DNA of 64,000 bases from Acridotheres tristis (Eukaryota; Chordata; Aves; Passeriformes; Sturnidae): positions 51,516,116 through 51,580,115 of the forward strand of contig CM072919.1 of assembly GCA_037013685.1 (NCBI GenBank). Reading direction: 5' to 3'. Both the position numbers and the translations under genes were made by a program. A model generated the notes under the pieces. The model saw nothing but the letters and a program-made list of their open reading frames with translations, was not told the DNA's origin and did not search any database. Positions within the stretch are counted from its first letter, which is position 1; each line of letters begins with the position of its first letter. Below, piece by piece: positions 32,673 to 47,200 of the stretch.

Positions 32673-35600
32673 CATAGATTTTTCAATTGTCTTTTGGAAA
32701 GCGTTCAATATGGATCAAGTAATAAAACACTCTTAAGAGCTTTACATGAGACTAAGTAAAAAAATTTCAAATATAAAAACTATTGCCTTGCATTCTCCTT
32801 TTTTTTCAGAGGCACAATTGGACTTTTTTGCTACATTTTTATATGTCTAGGTCCTGTATTTTGCATTAAAAGAACAAAAAAACTGCAACACAAAATATGT
32901 GCTACATAGTGGTAAAGGGATTAAAACTGCCAACTGGAGAATCAATCTTTATTACTTCACTTCACAAATTCTTACCCTGAAATCGTGATGTTACACAAAT
33001 CTCTATTCAAAGAGAATAGATTACCCTTAAAACAACAGATCTGGACACAGTTCATTTTTGACCACTGTTTTGAGCTAATAAACTTAGCCAAAAATATCTG
33101 AAATTTTCTACAATTCAAAATAAACTAATTTCATTCTTTTAACCTGTAAGCCAAAGACACTATGCTTCACTTCTATACTAATAATAAACAATAATTAGGA
33201 GAAAAATGCAAGTATAAAGCCTTTTTTTTTCTTTTTTTTTTTTTTGTGGGGCCACACTAAATGTGCCTCTGAAATCAAATATTCACATAATTCTACAAAA
33301 TACCTTTTGAGATAAAGCTAAGATGTTGCTAAGGTTGAGTGTTTCAAGGGGTCTCTGAGTGGCTCAGCTGTGAATAATATATTACACAAAAGGGAGGCAA
33401 CAACCTGCTCAAAATACTTATTCACTCATCCTGATACATGATGGGCAATTTTAAAATAGCTCTCTATATGTTATGAACTACAGATTAATAAGTGCATGTA
33501 GAATAAACACACACACACACACACACAAAAAAAACCCATCTTCACTTAAACATTTACTTTCTCAAGGGAAATTGATTCTTTAGTGGGAGAAGTAATCTAC
33601 AGGCTTGCAACATTGCATTTTGGTCTCTGTCCCACAGATACAAAGCAGTCATTTAGTATTGGGCAAAAAAAGTGTCCCTGTGGAAACAAGCACATACATA
33701 ATTGTCTGTCTGTTGGTTTAAGACACATAATGGGGAACACATTTTAAATTTATTATATCCTTTAGGTAAAGCCACATAAATATGCAGATTGATCATGAAT
33801 TTGAAATCGTTAGCTCTCAGTGCAAAGTCAACATTTAAATATGTGTCCTCCAGTTATGGAAATTGTTTATTAGCCAGCATATCAAAGTAGATAGAGAACT
33901 AATTCAGTTCTTATGACAGTAGCATGTTGCTGCTTCTCTACTACCAGAATTGTTGGTTTTCACATGCAGGAGAAATCCAAAACAGTGTGTAAATAAAGCG
34001 TATCAAGAAGGTCTTCAGTCCAAGGTGCCTGCCATTTGTCTCCAGATACACTTCTCTAAATGGTTTTTCAGCTTCAAGCAACTTTCTGCATCTTGCCAAG
34101 CAGACTTTTCAATATAAAAATGCCCCAGCCCAAAGCAATTGCCAAACCCTCAAGCTCAAACACCACTATGGCTCTAAAGGAATGGTGAAAATTATTTGTT
34201 TAGTAAATTGAAAACATACTTCCTATTTAGCCTGCCATGAAAAGAACTGATAGAGCACTATCAGTATTTACAGACCAATTATTTAAGAGAAGTTACCTGG
34301 GCAGACGTGCTTGGATATTCAGAAAGATGCCCTAACATGTGGATTTTTATTTAGCAGAAGTCCATCCAGAAACTGTGAAGGATCATAGCAGGAACTGCTC
34401 TGCCATGTTGTTGTGTGCCAGTGTTGTTTTCCACATGAGTAATTTCCTTCTACATACCACCAATATCTTCCTTCTCTCCTGATGAATTTTTCAATATGGT
34501 GCTAATACCAGACTGAAAAGTAGGGACAAGATCCACCTACAAAGACAAATTTAGTACAAATAATTCAAGAGTATTTGTCAGCATACACATATCTGCCTAG
34601 CAAATCAACCAACACTGTATGCACCAGGTAACTGAAATCCTAGCTGTAAAAGAGCTGATTAGTCTGGGTTCTAAATATTCATGGGATTTCTCTTTTCTTT
34701 CTAAAGTCCTTTGGCAAACAGACCTGCCTAACAAATTCTAATCCAAGCAAACTAGGCCATATTTCCCTTAGTGCCAGTTGCACAATACATTTCAAAATTT
34801 AAAATTTAATATTTGCAGGAGTAAGAGTATTAAAAGCTGATTGATGTTAGCACAACTGTATTTCAAAGCAGGCAAGCAGTATTTCCCAAGTGAGTTATTG
34901 TCAACCCATGCGAGCAGCCTCCTTTCCTGGTGGAAGGGACAAGGAAAAATTTAGTAGGCCCAGAGTGAGCAAACTTTTTCGGGTTTTGCATTTTTCTCTC
35001 AAAATGAATGTCCTGGTGCCCCTTTTCAGCAATGTTGCTGCCAGCAGTGAGTGCTTATCAGAAGAGACATCTACCACTCAAGTCGTGCCCAGCTGCATCA
35101 CTTGATGTAGTTTCCTGCAGCTGCACGTCTCCAAAGAGAAATATAAGTGCAAATGGTTTCTTGAGATGAGTGCTTTTTATACAACCTCTGTGCTTCCTGG
35201 AATGTAACTTCTCTCCTTCTAACTTCTTTTTTTCTGTATTTTTGTTCTTCTTTTCATCAATGTGTAAATATCATTAAGGACACAATACAAGTAAACATTT
35301 TTTTAACCATATAGAACATTCGGCCGGCCCACTGATAATAACCCCAGTATTGCACAGTATCTGTTAATATATTTTTAATGGAAAGGAATGTTCTTCGTTT
35401 AAAAACTTCAAGAAATTCTCTTTAATACTAAATTCTCGTGGTTTGAGAGACACTAGTTTTTCCTTTGGAGTACTTAGGGAACTTTGAAACAATTCCATTT
35501 TTGAGTCAGTGTTCTTTTTAAAATACATCATAAAGCAAAGTTAGTTGCAACTGTTACTTAAACTATTACTCATTTGGGATGTTGGGAAGACTCAAAAACC

Positions 35601-38600
35601 CAAGAGAAGTGCCTTATAACCACTTCATATATATGCATTATCTGCCTCCAGTCTTAAAAATTCATTTTAGCTTGTTCCTATTTTTACTACCTCTGCTACC
35701 TATTTTCTAAAATCCGATTGAATAATATTTCACAGTCTCTCTGATAAAATACTCTTAAACAATTTAAAATTGTTTCACAAATATTTTCATAAACGTGGTT
35801 AACAATTGAATTTGTTTTCATTTTCCAAAGCTTTGGGGACATTAAAGCTGTGTAAGTCTAAGAAAAACTTGATTCAAAATGTTTTATCATTTGCTCAGTA
35901 GCATCCTTGACAGCACTTTTTTGCATTAAAACACGATTGGGAATTGATTTCTTTACTGCATTGTATTTTCTTGCCATACCTGCAGTCATAGGGCCAAAAT
36001 ATTGAAGGACATATAAATCCCTGGTTTTCTCTGTTGTCTTGGTTTGGAGGCAAAGTTATGGAAAACAACAAGAACTGATGTTCTGAAGATTTAAAAACCA
36101 TGAGACTTTATCCAGCAAAGTACAGCTCAACATATACAGCAGAGACTATCTAATAATTTGCAGTTAAATGCAACATCCAAGGAGAATATTTTTGTACAAA
36201 ACAAATATGATTTTGTCTTCTTACATGCACATAGCCCTCTTTGATAACAATTAGCATTATGGATATGCATATAAAGAAAGAAGGCTACAGAATAAGCATA
36301 TACAAATCCTTGCATGGTAATTGCTCAAAAAAAAATTCAGATATGCCAAGCTGGTACAGACAAGTAGTCCAAGTAAAATGGTGTCATAAATTGTTCTGAT
36401 AATACGAAATATAAAAAATACAAAAGCAATATATAGGATAACAAACACTGAAGGCAATGGCTCAAAACAAGACAAGCCGCAAGGGCTCTAACAGAGAAAA
36501 TAGGACTTCATGGTGCCAACAATATGCCCAATGACCATTTGGGTACTTCAGTCCTTGAGCCAATGACCATAAATATTTCTTGATCAATAAGATTTTTTGT
36601 AAATCTAAACTATAAGTTACTTTACAGTTTTTCCTGGAACCTGAATCCAGCAGCTTGAGAGAGTTTGTGAGCTGTAGGTACAGAATTTTGCTGTAAGTCT
36701 TACACAAATTTTGACTGGAAACGGTGGAGGATATCCCTAATTGAACCTCTTTTCAACTTACTAACATGACTCAAAAGCAATAATATAGTAAAATTAATAG
36801 GGATAATATGAACATCATGTTCTCTTGTGTTTCCCCATTTCCACCCATGGTGGTTGCAGAGTTCCTGTTTTGAATCACAGATGAAGCCCAGAAGTAAAAC
36901 AATGTCTGACTCCTTAAAAAAACACAGGTCATGTTCTAATGCAATGTTAACAGCACTTTTTGTGATACCTACCTTATCAAAGGGAAAAAATCTTTCCAAT
37001 GGACTGGTATAAATGTACTGTTTTAGTACACTATCTGTGGTCCAAGCAGTACAATCCCTTTGGGTATATAGAAAGGAGTGAGATATCTTGCAAATGTGAT
37101 TAATTTCTGGCAATTCAGGTAGTTTTTTCCATCAAATTGAGTCTGACACATGAAGATAACACTTGGTATTTTTGCATTGGGTTTTTTTCTCATGTATTAC
37201 ATGAAAGGGCTACCACAATAACAATGAAATTCATGTCTAAACTGAACCATTTTCTCAGCATGTTACCCTTCAATATTCCTAGGTGGCTTCTTTAGAGAAG
37301 TGACATAGTATTCACGGATTTTGTCTGACACGGGTGAATAAGCTAGACTTTCTTTAAATAAGCTATGGGATCCTGTAGTTCCTTTCTTAGCGGATTTAAC
37401 CTAGTTAACTCATTATACACAGACAGATATACTCCTTTCCATTACATTGAACTGAATCATACACTGTGGCACTGCATGAACTTTAATGATGTGTTTTTAT
37501 CAAAGCCCCAAAACACTCAGCTTTCAGACTTTTTGGAATATCTCCTGACTGTCCATTTATTTAAAAAAATAAATAAAATAACACCAGGCCTTTTTGCCCA
37601 TGTTTGTGGTGACAGGCTGCCAGCATAATGAAAAAATTCTGATTTCATGAAATCCATTTCTGATAGATCCTCTTTGGCAAATTAGTCAATCTTCTTCCTG
37701 TCATAAAAGGCAGGCAGAGGTGGGTAAGTTAACAAATTCATAGATACATTGCTAGAGTCAAATCTTTAAGTAAATACAATGGATGCTATAGCAAGGATGC
37801 TAATTCTCAAACAAAGTGTTGCGATTGATCTGTCTTGGGAAAAAGAGTAAAACACTGCTTAATGCCACAAAATCCCCAAAACCAAAAAAAACAAAAAACA
37901 AAAAAAAAACCCAAAAAACTTTGTAGCCGTGTTTAATTATTATGGGAGAGAGTCAGAGCCCATGGAAATCAATGAAACAATTTCAATGCATTTTGATCGG
38001 GCCCATAAATAGAATTGCTTTGTGAATCACTGTGTTGCAGCAATTCAATACAAGCTGCTTCAGAGGATTTACTGAACATTCAGAGAGGAAGTGTTGGACT
38101 TTCACAGAAAATAAAGCAAAACTCCCATATGTGATTTGGATTCTTGTGGAGTGTATCATTCAGAATGCAAGAGAAAGAAAGAGAATGGTTGGTACTATTT
38201 CAGGGATTAATTACTTTGGCATTCCTGGAATGTAGTGCTGCTCCCTGCTACCAGGATCCATTGATAAGAGATCTACAGCTTTTTCTCAGGAGCCAAGCTG
38301 GCTGCTAGACTGATAGTTCAGAAGAAACCACATCAGTCCTATGTGGGGAGTGTAGGTAAAACCTCTGCTCACAGATATCTTCCATCTGAGATGGGCAGCG
38401 AGTGAGTGGCTATTATTTACTCAGGGTTTCAGGGTCTGCCTTCAGGCTCCTGGACCAAATGAGAATTTACCCTACAGCCATGGCAGATCCCAGGTGTAAA
38501 GGCTCTCTTCTGCTTTTCATGTCTCACTGTCTTCTTGTGTTTCCATTACAAACCAAAGTCTCCTAGCATTAAATGTACATAGAATGAACTTAGAAATGAG

Positions 38601-41154
38601 CAGAACTATAGCCAGAATGGGGCATCTTCTCCTTAGCAACACTTGATAATCTCCCTGAAGACTGAAAATAGACAATGTAGAGAGGAGAGCATGTTAGGAC
38701 ATTATGAGGTTTTGCTCTACCAACTTGAACAAAGCATGTAACTTCTCTAACTATTCCAACACAAGCCTTATTCTCATCTCTCTGCCAGCAGAGGAGACCT
38801 GCCTGAGGGAAATTCAGGTCCATAACATTTCTTTTTCATTTGCATGAATATGCTATTTACGCATACCTATTCAGATGCTCAAAAAACAACAAAACCAGTT
38901 ATTTTTTCCATTTTTCCAAGTTTTATCCCCTCTTCCTCCGAGTATCTTGTTGTTTATTTCCTTGAAACCAGATGCCTTGTTTCTATGCAAGACCTCTGAG
39001 CACAAAAGCCTGCTTAGGTTTGATTTCATTTGGATGGCTATACTACAAATACTGATCTCTATGCTGCAGTATATCAATTAGTAGTAACACGGGAAAAAGA
39101 AATATGTACTAATTATTTTTTACATTGCTGTCCAGGCAGGGTCAGAATTCCAATTGATTTGGTTTGTCTTTCCCATTCCTATTTCACATACAGATCTTCA
39201 GGAAAAAAATGAATGGTCTCCCTGTGGAACTAACATATGACATTCCTGTATTGGGATAGAATAATAAACAGCATAGAAAGCAAAGGGTGGCCATATAATC
39301 AGATACAGAAAAAGAAAAAAATTCTCAGTGCATTGCTCAAGTACTAGAAATATGTCAAAATTACTCATGAAGGCAGATGAAAGAAGGACAACCTTCTATT
39401 ATGGTATGATTACTTCCATAGCTGGTTCCAAAGTATAACCAACAATACACTGAATGTACTGCTGTTACATCTTCTGAGAGGATGAAATGCTGCAGCCAAA
39501 GAAGGCTATGAAAAGATGCATCAGGATTAAAAGGAAATCCATGCCACTATATCAAAGGCAACATTTTTCCTTGCTTGTGTTTATTGTATTGCTGTCTGTG
39601 CATGTTTTTTCATACTTTCTTATTGATGATTTTAGGAAATATTAAAGAGAAAATGAAGCTCTTTTATCTTCTTTGTTTCTCTGCTATATTAAATCTAATG
39701 AGGTAAAATTCAGATAATATACAAATCACATATGTGTCTTTTGAGATTTTAGACATAGGCCTAAAGCAACAAATCAAAAACACGGCTAACAATACATGAA
39801 AACACTGTGCTTGTGTTGTTAGTCATTCATTCTAATATTCTGCAAAATTCTTTTGTTCAGTTGCAGGGACAACACACCATCTTGCTGTGAAATTCCATAC
39901 ACAAAGAGCAGTCAGCTTTTTCTGCTTCAGACAAATTTATTTTCTATGGAGAACAATAGTAGCTGCAGCAATACTGCAGAAGTAGCAGCAAGAGAAGGTG
40001 TTCTTTGTGAGAATAGTGCTGTGACCCCCACAGGTAGCAAGTTATATAATTGCAAAAAGCCTTAGTTACTTCCATCTAAGATAAACAGATGAACATCCAG
40101 CCCAGTTAGAGGTTATACCTACACCACAAATTTCACTTTGAAAGACAGGAAACATTCAGGCTTATGGCCTGCAATGCATTTCAGAAAAGAACAGAAGGCA
40201 CAGCCATTACCTAACTGCACAAGTTCTTTATTTTACTTCTTCCAAGCATATTTATTGATTCAGCATATGCAAAAATCCAAAACCAAAACCAACCAACCCC
40301 CAAAAAAAGAAAAAAATTAAAAAAACCAAACCAAACCAAAACAACAACCAAAAAAGAGAGTATTACTTCATTCTCTTTATCCTTTTCTGACAGACAGAGA
40401 ATGTTTAGGAATTCCCTGTTGGATCTCTCCACTGACTGACACATCCAGCTTCCAGATATCCAATTTCCTCAAGATTTAAATCAGAAAAACTTTCTGTCTG
40501 ATAGCATACTGCCCCAAATCTAGTGCACTCTTCCAGTGAATCAGTAGGAAGGTTAATGAAGTGATCTCACTGCATGGGCAAGAGCAGAGAAAAGCTCTCT
40601 GCTTGCCAGCAAATCAAAGATCAGACAAGTCTGAGGCAGGACATATGGTTGCATAGTACTGCTCTGGTTGGTTATGTCACACCACGAAAAGCATCTTATA
40701 AAGAAAGGAAAAGCTACATACAGATGGTGTATGATGTGTCCAAATAGAAAAAGTGAAAGGATAGAAGATTTACAGCAGAGTTCAAAACTATTTTTCCTGT
40801 TATTATTTTTTTTACATAGCTCTCTCAGGCGTTGCTCATATTTGCAGGCTATAGGGGTTGGTTGGCAGAGGAGGACTATCCCTTCCTGAGTTTGGAATTA
40901 TTAAATGATTTATTAAATTATTAAATGATGAGAAGGTAACATTTGAAAACTTAGGAAATCGTATGACTCATCAAATACATATTCATACTTCTAGAGCCTG
41001 TCTTCATTAAATGCAGCCAAGGCCATGTACCAAAGTAGAGAAAAACAGAGGAATTGTTACATTGTTATGATTAGTTTGGGGAAACTACATCATATGATAA
41101 TAACAGTAATGTAAAAGTGGAAAAGGATGTCCAGAGGCATTGTAAATGCACCAT
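32673..41154. other. Long repeat-poor intergenic stretch
   Basis: 8.5 kb of AT-rich unique DNA with no transposon fragment that I recognise. Only simple repeats stand out: T-rich 33220-33245, (CA)n 33506-33527, A/C-rich 37875-37920 and 40275-40355. The longest ORF, 137 codons on the minus strand at 36700-37113, matches no family I know and may be chance. Confidence 0.6.
33506..33527. repeat. (CA)n microsatellite
   Basis: About ten CA units followed by an A-run. Confidence 0.9.
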
Positions 41155-41292
41155 TCCTGGAAAAATTCCAGGTCAAGCTGGATGGGGTTTTGAGCAACCT
41201 GTTCTAGTGAAAGATGTCCCTGCCCATGGCAGGGCTTGGACTAGATTATCTATAAGGGCCCCTTCAACCCAAACTATTCTGTGATCCTCTGT
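41155..41292 (+). mobile_element. CR1 3'-end fragment
   Basis: CR1 tail: GTTTTGAGCAACCTGTTCTAG, GATGTCCCTGCCCATGGCAG, and CCCTTCAACCCAAACTATTC, ending in a TCTGTGATCC repeat. Confidence 0.88.
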
Positions 41293-44200
41293 GAAAATTA
41301 AATCACAAAGATTCTTTTCACAAAGATGACCAGGACTGCTCTCTGAGCTCATATATTTATTTCATAATCAGTGCTGTGAAGTTTCAGTTCTCGAAGTATC
41401 AAATGAATTATACTGCCACTGCTTTTATTTAGAATATAAAAAGGCATTCAGCACCGTGCAATTATTAACATTGGCTTTTCTCCACCCTGCCTCCAGTAAA
41501 AGGCAAGTTTCTTCTGTCTTTTATTTCAGTAGCAATTTGTCTGCTACAGTAAGAAGTGCTAAAGAGCAGCTCCAGCACCCACTCTCTGGGTTTACTCACT
41601 ATCTTTCACATGGGGAAAAGGAAAGGGACAGATGCAGCTGTGAATCTCAAGTTGCAGAAAGATCAAGCCAGCCAGAATTACCATTATATTAATTTGCTAA
41701 ACCATTCAGTTGAGATTTTAATTACATTAGGACAACTATTTTTATTCATTAAAGCTCAATTAAATTAATTTAAAATTCAAGATAATAACATTATGGTAGT
41801 ACAGCCATATCAAAGTTGAAATATAGTATCTCCTGATTGTTTTCCTCTGACAGAATAGTTTTATTTACACTGAATTAATATACAGACATCTTCTTTAGCA
41901 AGACATCGAAATTTTACAAAGAAAACTTTGGATATTTTTAACTACAGTCATCATAAACAGACTTAATTTGAAGACAAAATGGAAACCCCTCTGTTTTCCA
42001 AAAACGGAATTTCATGGTAAATGTCTCCTTAATATTATTACTGAGAATACTTTCCTTTTCTGACCACAGAAAACTTGCTCCTTAGTCCTTACCCTATAAT
42101 CAAAGCTTACATACAACTAGCCTTCTTCAGTCTGAGGTTTTTGAAGTACTCATTCTTTTTACAGCACAAAACTGCAGCAGAAAGAAGCACACCTCCTGCC
42201 TCAAAAGGTCTTGCTATTCCTGAGCTATTTTAGACAGATGTTGGTCTAAAATTTTCTTAAACAACTTCATCAACAGAGATTCCCCCGTGCATATCACAGC
42301 AACTGGTTCGTCTTAACAGAGCTGCCCCTCAACTGGCAGGAAAAGCAAGGGACTAAAATTGCATCTCTGCAGGGTCATTTATTACCAACTTGTCTTGGTA
42401 ACCTGTGTGATTTCAACTAAAATCATCTCCATCCCCATTGGCATCTGTGTTTAGGACTTTATTGTGCTTTTTATAAATCTTCATGTTGTTACTTTAATTA
42501 GCACAGGAACTGCCAGCAAAGCCAAGCCACAGCTATTAACATCCAGCCAGCCTTCCTTAGGCAGGATTCTCCCTTGGAAAGTAGTATTCCAGTCACACTT
42601 TTCGTGATTAACTGTTCAGGATTTCTATTCACCCCGGGAACAAGTACTTCTTCACGCTAACTAAGTTTGGAAGAAAAATTCTCCTTTGGCGAATGCAGCT
42701 CCCTTGGTTCCCAGTATCTTTGTAGTAACTTTTATCCAAATGTAGAGAGCCACATCTTGTGTAATGAGACAAGTTTGATTTGATGCCAAAATGCTTACAA
42801 ACCAAAGAAGCTATTTAAAAAAAATGTAACTGGGGACTTAACTATTGAGCAGGGTCTGGTAGTTTCCTCCCAAATGCAAAACCGAAGCTGTGCCTGCAAG
42901 TCTGGTGGGGAGGAAGCATTTACTGCCTCAATGACTCAATGTTTAAGCTAAATGTCTGCTTAAAAATTAGGTTTTCAGAGACTTTTTTTTAAATGATGAA
43001 AAGCTTTCATAAAAGACTATGTTTCTTGTACTTCATTGAAGAATACATCCAATCTTACTAAATCCCAATGAGATTAAGGGCATATCTTGTTCATACCACC
43101 AGTCAACCAACAATCAAATCACAAGAGGAACAGAGAGCAGAGTGATGACAGGACACTACAAGAAAGACAGCTTCCAATTCATCACCAGTACCAGCCACTA
43201 TGATTTAAGCCTTAAACCCCTCACCAAGGGAGGAGATTTAACTTCCTTTAGAGCTTTAGTGGGATATTTTCATTCCATTTTAACTGAAGATATTTTCAGC
43301 ATTTCAACTAAAGCCACAAATTATCTAAATCATGTGTTTCCAAATTGCCTGGAAAAAAGAAAACAGGAATGGGCTTTCATTCAAAATTAGACATACATTG
43401 ATCTATCTGTTGCAAGACAACTTTTTAAAACTGTGGTTTGTTTGTTTTTTTTAAATAGGTAGTTTAAGTACATTCCTCAGTTTTTCTAGGGTTTAATTGA
43501 GATTACTCTCATTTTCTGGAAATTTTTTTACTAAACCTACATGGCTAAAGAACTGATGATTGCATCTGCCAGCTAATCTAAAAGAACCATTAAGAATTGC
43601 TTTGCCTTATACTTTCTTTTCTAGAATGTGCATTTTCAATCATTCAAGAAAAAATTACTTTCCATTTATGCACTTGAAATGCCCAATTCTACACTACAAA
43701 AACATGATTAGAAGAGATAGGACTAAAAAGCATATGTATTCTCTTGTTTTACTTTACTTCAAAAGCAGATAATCAGGATTAATTTTGCTGCAGAGCAGGA
43801 GTCTTTTATGAATCCATAAATTCTAGTTAAAATCTGGTGAATATTTATTCCAAATACTTTGGTTCCCTTCTATGATCTATGCATTATTTTATTTCTTCAG
43901 TAATGTACGCTTGAGTAGAGCCTCTGCTGTGCTATAAGATCTCCTCCTGCTTTCTTATTTCAATGCTTTTAAAAGCTTGAGAGCAAAAGGAGATACCCTA
44001 TTTTGCAGAAATCCGTCATATTTCATTTCCAAATGGTTTTCTTCATTTCTGCAGCAGACAGCTCTTTTCCTATAAACAAAAAAACCAAAACCACAATCAA
44101 ATAAAACCTCCAAACAGAAAAAATCCACCTGAAACAAAGTGTTCAGACGTTACCTTGCATGGTTAAATTGTGCAGGTTACTATTGATGGATGAGTGTTAC

Positions 44201-47200
44201 ATTGCAGAACACAGCTAATTAAACATCAACTACCTCAGATGTAGTATCACCTATCTCACATCTGAGAGTAAGGCACTGCATTTTACATGTAAAGACAAAT
44301 CAAAAATTAGAAACTGGAGATAAATTAATGCTTTATTTCTGCAAAAGTGACCATTTGTCACTAAGCATAATCCCTTATCTAAAAGGACTTTAATGACAAA
44401 ATCACTATCAAATTGAATGCCATCACAGCTTCCATTAACTCTCTGGGGTAGCTGCTAAAAGACTTTCAGTTCAAAAGATTATACTACTGATGAGTTTCTG
44501 AAGTTCTGAGTTTTATCTGAAAATACACACATAAAAGTATATTTTACATTCAGGGGCTGCTGCTCCGTATGTCCAGATACAGAACTTGGATTATTTTCCG
44601 TTACTCTTTTCTCATGAAAATTTTGCTTTAGAATTAGATCCTTCTATGGAAACGTGGGAAAAAATTTGGTAAAATTACGTTTGTGAAGTAATGTGATAGA
44701 AAGGAAAAATTTGCTTTTTCTGAATATATTTTCATATCAAGCTGTAAAAATCAATGTCGAAAAAACACACCTTTTAATCATACATGTTGTTTACAAAATT
44801 TTTACAAAACTGATTTTTTTACATAAAAATTGCCAAATAATCAGTTCTAATGCAGCTATGGATCCATATTCTTGCAGTATACACCACAGAAAGACTGAAA
44901 GTAGAAAAAGAATGGTATTCATATCCTTTGCTGATTTAGCAAGGATTCTTGAGATACTTCCATTCTGGTCTGAACCCTAACCCCAGAACTACACCCTAAC
45001 AATTTCCAAAAGATTCAGAGTACAGCATGTAATGCACATTTAAAATCTTAACTCTCAGTGCAGGAAGGCAGGAGAAAATCAAGCTCCTGATGGAAACCAA
45101 GAATGTGACAGCCACAGACTCTACAGGAGTATGCACAGAGCTGTATAAAAGATAAGAAATATTTTCAGTCATCCATTCTACCTTGCTCTTTGCATGTTAA
45201 AAACTGCTGGGGAAGGGAGCACCAGACAGGAAGGGAGAGATCCTACAAAGAAATTATATTGGCTAAGGGCTATATGCAAAGCATGAACCACAAAATCCAG
45301 ATAAAAAGAAATGGAGCAAAATGCAAAGCAGTATTCTTGCCATAGGGAATACCATATAATTCACTAGAGAAAATGGATTACATGGCCTGACAACAGTAAG
45401 GGGATGCCAGAGACTGTTCTCATAGCAGAACTAAGCTGTAATTGCTGTATTGTTATAATTTTTATTGGGCAAAAACTTGCAGATTTCACTCAGTCAGCTC
45501 TCACATTAGTGCTACACAGCATTTAACAAGTAATTTCGGCCCCCATTCTCCATTTGAAAAATCTGGTATTACTCTCCGTGAAAACTTTTGACCTTCTTCA
45601 TTTAAAACACTGTCAGACATGTCAAATAAATTGCTGCAATAGTATTTGCTATGGAGTCAGAGCTGCTCTTTCACTACAACACCATGAAAAGAGTAGAGAC
45701 ACGCACATCTCAAACTTGAACTATCATTTCACCCTTTATTCCTAAGGCATGAAACTGGAAAGGAAGGGATGAAGACAAGACAGAGAAGTTGTGAAATTGC
45801 TGGGTACACCTGCAATATATCCCAGTGCATCTGGTAAAAAAATGGCAAAAATGGCAAAAAAAATTGGTAAAGTGTGCCAACCCTTTTGATCACTCATTGC
45901 TCAGCAATCATAGCCATGTAGGACCCTCCACTGGCCCAGAAGTGATATCTTTTTTCAACTGGAAACTTTTTAACTTGTCACTAAGATCATTCACTTTAAA
46001 TCACTGAGAAATCAATCGTGTTGATATACCAGTATTGTGTTCCTCCAGGGCCTCCTTTAGTGGCTATCATGTCCTTTCTCTTAAAACACATCATGAAATT
46101 AATAATTCAGATGGCAAGTGATTACCCTCCTGGGGTTTCTCAATTGGTTTCTACTGTCTTTTTAAAACATTACTAATTGACATGAGTTTTCTCATTACTA
46201 TCTCAGCAGTTTATTTGATGGGCACTTCACAAGGAAATATTTACAACAGAATTTGTTTATTTTTTTATGAAGTGCCTATGGTTAAATAGCTTTGGGGGAG
46301 TGCCACAGAGCAAAATGCTGAAACTTGAGAGTAATGCCCTCAAGATCACATGTTTATGCAGGGTGGGGGTTGTGGTCAACATGTGCCCCTACAGTGCTTG
46401 TCACTATCCCCAGCAGAGGAAACCCTGTCAAATAGCAGGTGAATTTTTCCTAAGACAAAATCTTCTTTGATTATTCCAAAACCTTAGAGTGCTGTAGCAA
46501 AACACTATTATTGCATATCAGACATCCGCCTTCTTTGGCAACAAAGATTTTGGAAAGCTCAATGGTTGTTTTAAATCCTCCTTCAGTGTTTCAAAATGTT
46601 GGGGAAAAAATTCTGCATGCATGCTTGTGTCTTGGTCCTGCTTGTTCTCTACACAGTGATACTTACACCACTGTCTCAGGGGTATCCTGCAGCTCAAAGT
46701 TATTTTTGCAAAGATTTACCTCCAGTTACAGCAACTATCTCTGCTTGACTTTCCCTTGGCCAAAAGGAGCTACTGAAGAATTTCATTCATGTAGTTCTTC
46801 ATGGTGACAATGTACCTTCCATTTATTTTTCAAGTACTCTTACTGAACCAGCTTACATGGTCTCACATCCACTAACTTCTCCTTCTTTCAAGGAAAGACA
46901 TGATCTCTGGACACCTGCCCAAAATCTAGCAGAAAGATGGCATCAAAGTTGCGAGCTCTTGCTACGATATGCTGTTCCGTGTTGCTTTGTTTCAGTGGAT
47001 GACAAGGGTAAGAGTATTGAAGACCTAATGATTTCTGATTTTAGCCTATGGCACCACTGTTTCCTGCAGCTATGTCTTTATTCAGTAGTCTCCAAAATGC
47101 AGTAGTCAGTACCCATTTTGTTATCTGAGATAGCATTACTCACTATCTACAGACCATACTGGCATTATACATGAACATATTCTGCCTGTCCTAAGCCAAG

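Noticed and set aside
36034..36060. LTR-like start TGTCTTGGTTTGGAGGC
   Set aside because: The sequence after it does not follow any LTR pattern I know, and no matching end or duplication was found.
36700..37113. 137-codon minus-strand ORF
   Set aside because: No family signature, no splice context that I trust, and a run of this length is expected about once or twice by chance in 64 kb of AT-rich DNA over six frames.
44976..45000. Telomere-like CCCTAAC pieces
   Set aside because: Only two short separated matches, no TTAGGG array.
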